Shown here: positions 25,850 through 33,636 of the stretch, one piece after another
Layout: each line of letters begins with the position of its first letter
How positions within the stretch are numbered: position 1 is the first letter of the stretch
Origin: UBA668 sp041918155
GTDB lineage: Bacteria > Actinomycetota > Acidimicrobiia > Acidimicrobiales > Ilumatobacteraceae
Length of the DNA stretch: 64,000 nt
NCBI GenBank assembly: GCA_041918155.1
Contig: JAYRWH010000090.1
Location: forward strand, 6,954 to 70,953
Direction: 5' to 3'
Made by a program: the position numbers and the translations under genes
Notes under the pieces: generated by a model
Database searches by the model: none
What the model was told of the DNA's origin: nothing
The model's input: the letters and a program-made list of their open reading frames with translations, nothing else

Positions 25850-26422
25850 TCAGCCGGCCACGATGCGGTCGCGCAGGACCGCGAGCAGCTCATGGCGGCG
25901 GATTTCCATGCGCTCGATGCGCACCTCGTCGGCCGAGGGGCCGAGCCACCAGCGCAGCGCGTCGGCCGCGTAGCCGACGCTCGCGATCGGGCGGCCGAAC
26001 ATCACGGCTTCCAGCGCGTCGATCTCGTGCCAGCCGCGGGTAAGCAAGATCGCGAACGCCACCGACGGCCCGCGGGCCACGCCCATGTGGCAGTGCACGA
26101 GCACCGAGTCCGCGCGCTCCGCCGCCGCGGTCGTGGATTCGAACCAGCGCGGGTCGCGCGGCGAGCCGTCGTCGGGCGCGGGTAGCCACACCCTCGAGAC
26201 GGCCGACATGGGGGTGGTGATCGGTGAGCCGTCGTCGGTGAGGTCGATCACGAGGTGCACGCCACGCGCCTCCCACGAAGCCGGGGGTACCGTGTCGCGC
26301 TTCATCGGCTGGCCGCTGACGGCGAGCCCGGGGGCCACGATCGACACGACATGGCGGAACTCGTCCTCACCCGGCGGATGGGGGCGGGGGCAGGCACACT
26401 CGCGGGGCGTCGCCGGCTCCAT
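25850..26422 (-). CDS. Dual-specificity protein phosphatase
   Basis: A 190-residue phosphatase of the dual-specificity/cysteine-phosphatase superfamily. The P-loop C-x5-R reads HCHMGVARGPS with nucleophile C111 and R117. A candidate general acid lies in the preceding PAPDDGSPRD loop. The N-terminus is extended and Cys/Pro-rich (ECACPRPHPPGEDEF), which is unusual. Substrate may be phosphoprotein or phosphoinositide-like. Its start is 1 base after the lipoprotein stop, so the pair is one operon. Confidence 0.9.
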   Translation of the reverse strand: MEPATPRECACPRPHPPGEDEFRHVVSIVAPGLAVSGQPMKRDTVPPASWEARGVHLVIDLTDDGSPITTPMSAVSRVWLPAPDDGSPRDPRWFESTTAAAERADSVLVHCHMGVARGPSVAFAILLTRGWHEIDALEAVMFGRPIASVGYAADALRWWLGPSADEVRIERMEIRRHELLAVLRDRIVAG

Positions 26423-26423
26423 C

Positions 26424-27251
26424 TCAGACCAGGCCTCCGTTGCGCAGCACCGCCAGCGCGTGCTCGCGGAACAGGTCGACCGCCGGCGCCAGGTCGGCGA
26501 GCAGCGCCTTGTACGCTCCCGCAGGCTCGGCGTAGCCGGTGGTGCAGCAGTACGAGTCGAGGTTGGCGGTGAGCACGATGCGCCCGTAGCGCTCGATCAC
26601 CACGATGCTCGTCTCGTTCGCCGAGTAGTCGATGCCGTCGAGTGTGGTGGAGAAGACCTGGTCGTTGGTCATCACCAACGCCTCGTCGGCATCCGGCACT
26701 TCCCGGGCTTCGGTCGACACGACCTCGTGCACGTTCCACATCTGTATGCCGGCGAGCGACTCGTCGCCAAAGCCGTTGTACTCGCCGTTCTCCGCGCCCT
26801 CGGGAGCGGCGAAGTCGAGCGTGCAATCGGCCTGCTCGCGGGTGAGGGCGAGGTAGCCCTGCGCATCGGCCACCGAGGGGAAGGCGAAGACCGTGACGAA
26901 CCCGACACCGCCCTCGGCCGTGGTGTAGCCGACCCCGTTGGCGACGGACTCGACATTGTTCTCGGTTGCCCGCCAGTCCTGGTTGCCTTCGTTGCACGCG
27001 CCGGCCAACACGCCCCCGCCGGCGCTGAGGAGGGTGTTCGGCTCGCCTACCTGCAACACCCACCCATCAGGCATGTTGCTGGCCTTGGGCAGAGCAGCCA
27101 GCAGCAGGTCGCTGGTGGGCGGGTGGGTGGTCGAGGGAGCGTCGGTCGTGTTCGGTGCGGCCGTCGTGGCGGCGCCGCCCGACGCCCCGTCGCTGCACGC
27201 CACAAGGGCGATGGCGACGCCGAGGGCGGGGAGGAGGCGATGCCGTGTCAT
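26424..27251 (-). CDS. Hypothetical lipoprotein, 275 aa
   Basis: I do not recognise the family. A signal peptide ends in a lipobox LVACS (Cys19) and is followed by a Thr/Ser/Pro linker, so it is membrane-anchored outside the cell. The mature part holds mixed strands and helices (MPDGWVLQVGEPNTLL, FAFPSVADAQGYLALTREQ, ETSIVVIERYGRIVLTANLD), resembling ligand-binding or sensor-type lipoproteins of actinobacteria. A Cys-Cys pair lies near SYCCTTGY. It precedes the phosphatase gene with 1 base between them. It is divergent from the ArsR operon. Confidence 0.8.
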   Translation of the reverse strand: MTRHRLLPALGVAIALVACSDGASGGAATTAAPNTTDAPSTTHPPTSDLLLAALPKASNMPDGWVLQVGEPNTLLSAGGGVLAGACNEGNQDWRATENNVESVANGVGYTTAEGGVGFVTVFAFPSVADAQGYLALTREQADCTLDFAAPEGAENGEYNGFGDESLAGIQMWNVHEVVSTEAREVPDADEALVMTNDQVFSTTLDGIDYSANETSIVVIERYGRIVLTANLDSYCCTTGYAEPAGAYKALLADLAPAVDLFREHALAVLRNGGLV

Positions 27252-27293
27252 GGCCCCGCAAGGTAACAGCCGCTGTCGCCCGCCGGGCCTCGC

Positions 27294-27321
27294 TTGACAT
27301 CGTCGGATTGCTCGCTAATCT
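27294..27321 (+). promoter_or_regulatory. Promoter of the ArsR/AHSA1 operon
   Basis: A consensus -35 TTGACA (27294-27299), a 16-base spacer and TAATCT (27316-27321) as -10. A start point about 7-9 bases after the -10 would fall at or next to the ATG at 27330, so the mRNA is probably leaderless. No Shine-Dalgarno sequence precedes the start codon. Confidence 0.7.
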
Positions 27322-27339
27322 ACAACCATATGGTTGTAG
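27320..27339. promoter_or_regulatory. Perfect 20-bp palindromic operator over the arsR-type start codon
   Basis: CTACAACCATATGGTTGTAG is perfectly self-complementary. It spans the transcription start area and the first three codons of the regulator, whose ATG begins at 27330. A repressor bound here would block the promoter directly, so autoregulation by the encoded HTH protein is the natural reading. Confidence 0.8.
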
Positions 27340-27674
27340 GTTGGGACTGGACTCCGGAACAGGTCGACCGCCTGTTCCACGCGCTCGCCGACGCAACCCG
27401 ACGCGACATCGCGATGGCCACGTTCGAGTCACCGCGCTCGGTGTCCGAGCTGGCCCGCCGCTACCCGATGAGCTTCGCCGCGGTGCAGAAGCATGTCGCC
27501 GTGCTCGCCGCGGCCGGCATCGTCACCAAACAGCGGCACGGCAGGGAGGTGCTGGTGACCGGCGACATCGATGCCTTCCGGCGGGCCGTCGCCCTCCTCG
27601 CCGAGTACGAGGCGATGTGGCGCCGCCGACTCGACCGATTCGAAACAGTCCTCGACGAGGACGAAGGAGAATGA
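27330..27674 (+). CDS. ArsR-family winged-helix regulator
   Basis: A 114-residue regulator. Its helix-turn-helix is in SVSELARRYPMSFAAVQKHVAVLAAAG, with the wing KQRHGREVLVTG. This belongs to the ArsR subgroup that is paired with AHSA1/SRPBCC proteins; no metal-binding cysteines are present. I chose ATG 27330, which lies in the palindrome and probably starts a leaderless message; the TTG at 27294 is part of the -35 box. The AHSA1 gene begins 1 base after its stop. Confidence 0.9.
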   Translation: MVVGWDWTPEQVDRLFHALADATRRDIAMATFESPRSVSELARRYPMSFAAVQKHVAVLAAAGIVTKQRHGREVLVTGDIDAFRRAVALLAEYEAMWRRRLDRFETVLDEDEGE

Positions 27675-27675
27675 C

Positions 27676-28161
27676 ATGCCCGTGACCGACGTCCGCAAGG
27701 ACCCTGCGCACCTCACGCTCACGCTTGTGAGCGAGTACGACCACCCCGTCGAGAAGGTGTGGTCGTTGTGGAGCGACCCGCGCAAGCTGGAGAAGTGGTG
27801 GGGTCCGCCCAGCCACCCGGCCACGGTAGGGGTGCACGACCTGGTGTCGGGTGGGCGCGTCACGTATTGCATGACGGGTCCCGACGGTGAGCAGTACCAC
27901 GGCCTGTGGCAGGTGCGGGCGGTGAGCGCGCCGCACAGGTTGGAGGCGGAGGACTTCTTCACCGACTCCGACGGCAATGTGAACCACGACTTGCCGACCA
28001 CCCGCATGCAGGTGTCGCTCGCGGCGCGGCCCGAGGGGGGCACGCGCATGTCGATCACCAGCCACTTCCCGACACTGGAAGCGATGGAGCAGATCTTGGC
28101 GATGGGCATGGAGGAAGGCGCGACGAGCGCCCTGGCCCAGGCCGACGCCGTGCTCGCGTAG
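27676..28161 (+). CDS. AHSA1/SRPBCC-domain protein
   Basis: A 161-residue activator-of-Hsp90-type SRPBCC protein: LTLVSEYDHPVEKVWSLWSD, KLEKWWGPPSHPATVGVHDL and a GGTRMSITSHF strand, ending in an amphipathic helix. The WWGP element is typical of those encoded beside ArsR regulators. It presumably binds a small hydrophobic ligand connected with the regulator. The ATG at 27676 has a GAAGGAGA ribosome site. Confidence 0.9.
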   Translation: MPVTDVRKDPAHLTLTLVSEYDHPVEKVWSLWSDPRKLEKWWGPPSHPATVGVHDLVSGGRVTYCMTGPDGEQYHGLWQVRAVSAPHRLEAEDFFTDSDGNVNHDLPTTRMQVSLAARPEGGTRMSITSHFPTLEAMEQILAMGMEEGATSALAQADAVLA

Positions 28162-28175
28162 GTGTCGTTCGGCCC

Positions 28176-29762
28176 TCAGCTGGGGACGGCGACGCGCACG
28201 AAGCGTTGACCGCCCTCGGCGAATGCGCGCTGCAGCCCGGTCCTCAAATCGTCCGGCGTAGCTACGGACTCGGCAGTCCAGCCGAAGCCGCGGGCGATGC
28301 CGACGGGATCGTGCGCCGACACATCCACGCCCATGCGCGGCGCGCCCACAGCGTCGAAGGACTCGCGGATCTGGGCGTAGCCGTGGCTGTCCCACAGCAC
28401 GACGACAATGTCGAGTTCCTCGTCGACCGCCGTTGCCATCTCGGCCACGGTGAACAGCCACCCACCATCGCCAGCGAGCGCGAACACGGGCCGCTGTGGT
28501 GCGGCGATGGCTGCGCCGATGGCCATCGGCAGCGCACAGCCAAGCGTCCCGTAGCCGTACGGCGCGAGCCACGAGCGCGGCTGCTCGGCCGGGAGGTGAA
28601 CATGGGCCGAGTAGCCGAGCTGGGTGGAATCGAGGGCGACGATCGTGTGTGGCGGCAACGCGTCCGCGATCGCGTCGAGCCAACGGGCGTGCGTGGCGGG
28701 CGGGGTGGCCGCGATGCGCAGCGTGAGGGCGCGGGCCGCGCCGTCACGATCCGCGCCGGCGGGCAGCGCTGCGGCCAGTGCGTCGAGCGCGGCGCTTGCA
28801 TCCGCGGTGATCGCCACCTGCGGGGTCATCCGGCGGGTGAGCTGCTCGGCGTCGATGTCGATGCGCACCAGGTGCTGCAACGCCAACGCCCGCCCGCCGT
28901 TGTACAGGTCCGTGTCGGAGACTTTGGCGCCCACCACGAGCACGGCATCGGCCGCTTCCAGCGCGGCCTGTACTGCCGGCGTCATCATCGTGTTGCCGGC
29001 GCAGAGGGCATGGCTGGAGGGCAGCACCCCCTTCGCATTGCCGGTGAGCAGCACCGGTGCGTCGAGCGCAGTCGCGACTGCGGCCAACTCACGACCCGCG
29101 CCGAGGCATCCGCCGCCGGCAACAATCAGGGGGTGGCGCGCTCCGGCGAGCACTGTGGCGGCCTGCTGCACGAGCGCCGCCTCGGGTGCCGGCCGCGTGG
29201 CTGCGGACGGCACCTTCTCGAACGGTGCGACCCACTGCGCGAGCACGTCGGTGGGGAATGCCAGGTGCACGGGCCGCGGGCGACGCGACGTGAACACGTC
29301 CCACGCCCGGGCCAGCAGCGCGGGCACGTCGGCCGGGTCGTGCACGGTCTCGCTGAACGCGGTGACGGTGCGGGCCACGGCGGCCTGGTCATCGAGGTCG
29401 TGCAACGGCCCGAAGCGGCGGCCGAGTGCATTGGTGGGCGTGGTGGTCGCGAGTACGAGCATCGGGCGCGAGTCGTGGAACGCCTGCGCCATCGGGGTGA
29501 GCGCATTCGTGAGCCCGGGCCCGCTGATTAGCGTGCACACCCCCGGCCGGCCGGTGACGATCGACCAGCCGTCGGCCATGAAGCCCGCACCCTGCTCATG
29601 ACGCGGGGAGACGGCGCGGACTCCAGCGCGGTGCAGCCCGCGGTACAGCTCGATGTTGTGCACACCGGGGATGCCGAACACTGTGTCGACCCCGTACTCG
29701 CGGGCGAGCAGATCGATCACCGCCTCGCCGACGCGCAACGTGGCGCCCGCTGGCGCGTTCAC
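28176..29762 (-). CDS. aruI: Thiamine-diphosphate enzyme, probably 2-ketoarginine (5-guanidino-2-oxopentanoate) decarboxylase
   Basis: A 528-residue ThDP enzyme of the acetolactate-synthase-like class. The N-terminal pyrimidine domain has YGVDTVFGIPGVHNIELYRG and SPRHEQGAGFM with the conserved activating Glu. The C-terminal PP domain has GDGGWLFTVAEMATAVD, where the second metal ligand, usually Asn, is Asp (LWDSHGY). The sequence and the adjoining aminotransferase fit AruI of the arginine transaminase pathway, which decarboxylates 2-ketoarginine to 4-guanidinobutanal. Start GTG 29762 overlaps the upstream stop by 4 bases. A different 2-oxoacid as substrate cannot be excluded. Confidence 0.75.
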   Translation of the reverse strand: MNAPAGATLRVGEAVIDLLAREYGVDTVFGIPGVHNIELYRGLHRAGVRAVSPRHEQGAGFMADGWSIVTGRPGVCTLISGPGLTNALTPMAQAFHDSRPMLVLATTTPTNALGRRFGPLHDLDDQAAVARTVTAFSETVHDPADVPALLARAWDVFTSRRPRPVHLAFPTDVLAQWVAPFEKVPSAATRPAPEAALVQQAATVLAGARHPLIVAGGGCLGAGRELAAVATALDAPVLLTGNAKGVLPSSHALCAGNTMMTPAVQAALEAADAVLVVGAKVSDTDLYNGGRALALQHLVRIDIDAEQLTRRMTPQVAITADASAALDALAAALPAGADRDGAARALTLRIAATPPATHARWLDAIADALPPHTIVALDSTQLGYSAHVHLPAEQPRSWLAPYGYGTLGCALPMAIGAAIAAPQRPVFALAGDGGWLFTVAEMATAVDEELDIVVVLWDSHGYAQIRESFDAVGAPRMGVDVSAHDPVGIARGFGWTAESVATPDDLRTGLQRAFAEGGQRFVRVAVPS

Positions 29763-30952
29763 GATGAGGCGACCTTCTCGCCCACGAGCTGATCAGCCAA
29801 TGTACGGATGCGGTGGCAGGCCTCGGCCATGACGTCGCTCTCCACCGTCAGCGCGAGGCGGATGTGGCCGGCACCGCGTGAGCCGAAGCTCTCGCCGGGC
29901 ATCACCGCCACGCCGAACTCGTCGAGCAGCCTCCACGCGAACGCTTCCCCGCTGAGGCCGGTGGGGCGGATGTCGGCCATCACGAACATGCCGCCCTCCG
30001 GCATGTGCACGCTCACCGACGTGCTGCCGTGCAGCGCGGCGACCATCGTCTCGGCCCGCTCGCGGAACGTGCGCTTCAGCAGCTTGACCTCAGGATGCTG
30101 CTGCTCGAGCGCGACCACGACGGCATCGCCGATGAACGGCTGGCTGCCGAACAGGATCGTCTCGGTCACGAGCGTGAGACGCGGCGCGAGCTCGGGCGGG
30201 CACGCCGCCCAGCCGGCCCGGAAGCCAGGCAGCGCGTGTGACTTGGAGATGCTCGCCAGTGCAACGGAGCGGTGACGCAGCTGCGGCCGGTCGAAGGGCG
30301 AGCAGAACGGCACGTCGAAGGTGAGATCGGCGTACACCTCGTCGCACACGATCCACAGATCGTGGCGTTCGCACACCTCGCCGATCGCATCGATCTCGGC
30401 CTCCGAGAGCACGGCGCCGGTGGGGTTGCCGGGCGTGTTGAGCAACAGCACCCGCGAGCGCGGCGTGATGCGCTCCTCGAGCGCTTCAGCGGTGAGGTGG
30501 AAACCGTCCTCCGGCAGGGTCGGCACCGGCACGAACGTTGCGCCGGTGGAGGCGATGACACCCTCGTACGTGGCGTAGTACGGGTCGGGCACGAGCACCT
30601 CGTCGCCGTGCTCGACGAGTGTGGTCATGGTCGCGTACAGCGCGTTCTGCGTGCCCGACGTGTAGACGATGTGTTCAGGCGCGACGGGCAGGCCCGAGCG
30701 CCGCGTGAGGTGGGCGGCGATGGCCTGCAGCGCGGCCGGCTCGCCCTGGCCACCCGAATAGCGCGTGCGGCCGGCGCGCATCGACTCGACCGCGCGGTCG
30801 AGCACGGCCGCCGGCGGGGGCAGGTCGGGCTCGCCGATCGACAAGAAGATCAGCGGCTCACCCTTCGCCGCGCGCTGGCGCGCCGTCATGTGCACGGCCC
30901 ACTTCGCGGCGCCGAGTCCGTCGAGGCGATCCGACACCGATGCGTACCTCAT
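29759..30952 (-). CDS. aruH: PLP aminotransferase, probably arginine:pyruvate transaminase
   Basis: A 397-residue fold-type I aminotransferase. PLP lysine is in SISKSHALPGFRAGW; NTPGNPTGA and IVCDEVYADLTF supply the ring- and phosphate-binding residues. The segment EGGMFVMADIRPTGLSGEAF followed by AGHIRLAL closely resembles, as I recall it, Pseudomonas AruH. Coupled translation with the ketoarginine-decarboxylase-like gene supports an AruH-AruI pair converting arginine via 2-ketoarginine to 4-guanidinobutanal. Substrate assignment is inference; a general aspartate-type transaminase is the alternative. Confidence 0.75.
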   Translation of the reverse strand: MRYASVSDRLDGLGAAKWAVHMTARQRAAKGEPLIFLSIGEPDLPPPAAVLDRAVESMRAGRTRYSGGQGEPAALQAIAAHLTRRSGLPVAPEHIVYTSGTQNALYATMTTLVEHGDEVLVPDPYYATYEGVIASTGATFVPVPTLPEDGFHLTAEALEERITPRSRVLLLNTPGNPTGAVLSEAEIDAIGEVCERHDLWIVCDEVYADLTFDVPFCSPFDRPQLRHRSVALASISKSHALPGFRAGWAACPPELAPRLTLVTETILFGSQPFIGDAVVVALEQQHPEVKLLKRTFRERAETMVAALHGSTSVSVHMPEGGMFVMADIRPTGLSGEAFAWRLLDEFGVAVMPGESFGSRGAGHIRLALTVESDVMAEACHRIRTLADQLVGEKVASS

Positions 30953-30995
30953 GATTTGGCACGCTACCTGGCCGCCCGCGCGGCCCTGGCGGCCT

Positions 30996-31403
30996 TCAGT
31001 CGTGCTCGGTGTGGCTGGCGCGCTCGGCCACGATCGGCAGCATCTTCACTGCCAGCTGGGGCACGTCCTCCAGCAGGGCGGTGAAGCCGCGCCCGTCGAT
31101 GTGCAGCACCGCACCATCGGTCTTCACAGTGACGCGCGAGTTGCGTGGCCGATGGCACAACAGCCCGATCTCGCCGGCCACGCCCCCCTTGCCGATATCG
31201 GCGATGTGCTGGCCGTGGCGGGTGACTTCGAGGGTGCCATCGAGGACGATCACCATCTCATGGCTGACCGAGCCCTCCTCCATCAACACCTCGCCGGCGG
31301 TGACGTTCAGCGACGTGGCGATCTTGTGGATGTGCTCCAGGTCGTGGGCCGACATCCCGACGAAGAGCGGGATCTGGTGCAGGGGGTCTTGGTGTCGATG
31401 CAT
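30996..31403 (-). CDS. Single-domain cyclic-nucleotide-binding protein
   Basis: A 135-residue stand-alone cNMP-binding domain: HQIPLFVGMSAHDLEHIHKIA, AGEVLMEEGSVSHEMVIVLDG and the phosphate-binding cassette GGVAGEIGLLCHRPRNSRVTV, where the Gly-Glu and the Arg pair are present. There is no DNA-binding domain, so it likely acts by protein-protein contact. I chose ATG 31403, with AGAGGA about 8 bases upstream; the frame is open to 31496. A similar protein is encoded divergently at 31659. Confidence 0.85.
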   Translation of the reverse strand: MHRHQDPLHQIPLFVGMSAHDLEHIHKIATSLNVTAGEVLMEEGSVSHEMVIVLDGTLEVTRHGQHIADIGKGGVAGEIGLLCHRPRNSRVTVKTDGAVLHIDGRGFTALLEDVPQLAVKMLPIVAERASHTEHD

Positions 31404-31658
31404 CGGTGCCGTCCTCTCGACCGTTGGTTTCAAAGGGTAGTTCGCAGAGGCGCCGGCCGGAGACCCGACTGGCGCATCCCGTGTCGGGTCAGGCACCCGG
31501 AACGTATTCCACGAGCTCCAGCCGCCCGGAGCGGCCGGCCAGCACGACCTCGTTGGCCGGCTGAAGACCGCACCAGGTGCCGTTCGGCTGATGTTGGCCT
31601 CGTGTTCACCGGCCGTTCAGATGATTCTGGCTAGCCTCGCGGCGAAAGGATGGGGGTC

Positions 31659-32102
31659 ATGGCTGAATCGGATCTCGTCGCGCAACTGGTTCCGTATCTC
31701 CGCAGCGTGGGGCTCTTCTCGCGGTGCTCGGACTACGAGTTGAAGGTGGTAGCTCGTCACTGCACCAGCCGCGAGGTGAAAGCAGGTGAGGTCATCGTGC
31801 GCAAGGGTGAGGACGGCGGCGAGATGTTCCTCGTGCTGTCGTGCACCGCCGAGGCTCGTGATGGCGACCGTCTGTTTCACACGTTCACGCCTGGCGAGTA
31901 CTTCGGTGAACTCGCCGTCCTGCGGCCCGCGCCGCGCACCTCGGACGTGATCGCTACCTCCGACGGTCTGCTCGCGGCGCTCAGCCGCAACGAGATGTTC
32001 CTGCTGCTCGACACAATCCCGGGTGTCGCCAAGGCGATGCTGCAGGGTCTGGCCGACACCGTACGCGAAGTCAAAGAGCGCGCCGACCGCACGGGTGGCT
32101 GA
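31659..32102 (+). CDS. Single-domain cyclic-nucleotide-binding protein
   Basis: A 147-residue cNMP-binding domain protein: YLRSVGLFSRCSDYELKVVARH, AGEVIVRKGEDGGEMFLVL and the cassette PGEYFGELAVLRPAPRTSDVIA. It lacks any output domain. I chose ATG 31659, 10 bases after AAAGG; ATG 31650 is too close to that site. It is paired back-to-back with another single-domain cNMP protein (30996-31403), with about 255 bases between the starts. Confidence 0.85.
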   Translation: MAESDLVAQLVPYLRSVGLFSRCSDYELKVVARHCTSREVKAGEVIVRKGEDGGEMFLVLSCTAEARDGDRLFHTFTPGEYFGELAVLRPAPRTSDVIATSDGLLAALSRNEMFLLLDTIPGVAKAMLQGLADTVREVKERADRTGG

Positions 32103-32149
32103 ACCCTCCGACTGCAGGTGGACTCGGTCGCCGTCGTAGCGTCCGGGCG

Positions 32150-33619
32150 GTGAGCACCATCGAGCACTTCGACGTGCTGATCGTGGGGGCGGGGATCTCC
32201 GGCGTCGGCGCGGCATATCACCTTCAGCAGCAATGCCCAGAGCGGTCATTTGTGATCCTGGAAGCTCTCGAGAGCTTCGGGGGCACATGGCTGATGCACA
32301 AATACCCGGGCATCCGTAGCGACAGTGACCTCTACACGTTCGGGTACCGCTTCAAGCCGTGGACGGGCGCACCGATCGCCACGGCAGAGGAGATCCTCAA
32401 GTACATGGGCGAGGTGATCGAGGAGAACGACCTCGACCGCCACATCCGCTACCACCACCACATCAGCGACGCGTCGTTCGACAGCGGCACGAACCTGTGG
32501 ACGGTGAATGCGACCAACACTGCCACCGGTGAGCCGTTCCGGTTCACGACCAACTTCTTGTGGATGTGCCAGGGCTACTACAAGCACTCCGAGGGCTACA
32601 CGCCCGAGTGGCCGGGCATGGATCAGTACCAGGGTCAGATCGTGCACCCGCAGACATGGCCCGAGGACATCGACCTGCACGGCAAGAAGGTCGTGTGCAT
32701 CGGGTCGGGCGCCACAACCGCCACCGTCGTGCCGGCCATCGCCGGCGCGGTCGAGCACGTCACCGTGCTGCAGCGTTCACCTACCTACTTCTGGTCGGGG
32801 CGCAACGCGAACGAGGTCGCCGACATGTTGCGCGAGTTGGAGATCCCCGAGGAGTGGGTGCACGAGATCGTGCGCCGCAAGATCCTCCACGACCAGGGCG
32901 CGCTCACCAAGTTCGCCGTCGACGAGCCCGAGTTCGCCAAGGCCGCGCTCATCGACGAAGTGCGCAAGCAACTGCCCGAGGGTTACGACGTCGACAAGCA
33001 CTTCACCCCGCGTTACCGGCCGTGGCAGCAGCGGCTCGCGTTCGTTCCCGACGGCGACCTGTTCAAGGGCATCAGCTCGGGCAAGGCGAGCATGGTGACC
33101 GATGAGATCGAGACGTTCACCGAGACCGGCATCCGCACCGTGGGTGGTGAGGAACTCGAGGCGGACATCATCATCACGGCCACCGGCTTCAACCTCAGCG
33201 TGCTCGGCGGGATCACGTTCACCATCGACGGTGCTCCACTCGACCTGTCGAAGACCATCACCTATCGCGGGATGATGTTCACCGGCGTGCCCAACCTGCT
33301 GTGGGTGTTCGGCTACTTCCGTGCCAGCTGGACGCTGCGCGTCGACCTGATCGGCGACCTCACCTGCCGCCTGTTGCGGCTGATGGACGCCAAGGGTGCG
33401 CGGCGGGTGACGCCGCAGCTGCGGCCCGAGGAGCAGGGCGAGCCCGTGCTCGACTGGATCGGCGACGACAACTTCAACCCGAACTACTTGAAGCGCTCGA
33501 TGCACCTGATGCCCAAGCGCCTCGACAAGCCCGAGTGGAGTCACACCCAGGACTACTGGGCGGAGAAGGTGGCGTTGCCCGCGGTGAACCTCGACGACGG
33601 CTGCCTCGTCTTCGAGTGA
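32150..33619 (+). CDS. Flavin-containing monooxygenase (Baeyer-Villiger type)
   Basis: A 489-residue FAD/NADPH monooxygenase. FAD fold GAGISG (13-18), the NADPH-binding motif GSGATTATVVP, and the Baeyer-Villiger fingerprint near the expected F-x-G-x3-H-x3-W read here as YQGQIVHPQTW, with Tyr in place of Phe. ATG (ATGF) motif is visible in ITATGFNLSVLGG. It probably inserts oxygen into ketones or hydroxylates lipophilic substrates. Start is GTG 32150. Neighbours give no substrate hint. Confidence 0.9.
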   Translation: MSTIEHFDVLIVGAGISGVGAAYHLQQQCPERSFVILEALESFGGTWLMHKYPGIRSDSDLYTFGYRFKPWTGAPIATAEEILKYMGEVIEENDLDRHIRYHHHISDASFDSGTNLWTVNATNTATGEPFRFTTNFLWMCQGYYKHSEGYTPEWPGMDQYQGQIVHPQTWPEDIDLHGKKVVCIGSGATTATVVPAIAGAVEHVTVLQRSPTYFWSGRNANEVADMLRELEIPEEWVHEIVRRKILHDQGALTKFAVDEPEFAKAALIDEVRKQLPEGYDVDKHFTPRYRPWQQRLAFVPDGDLFKGISSGKASMVTDEIETFTETGIRTVGGEELEADIIITATGFNLSVLGGITFTIDGAPLDLSKTITYRGMMFTGVPNLLWVFGYFRASWTLRVDLIGDLTCRLLRLMDAKGARRVTPQLRPEEQGEPVLDWIGDDNFNPNYLKRSMHLMPKRLDKPEWSHTQDYWAEKVALPAVNLDDGCLVFE

Positions 33620-33636
33620 ATCGATGGGCGTGACCG

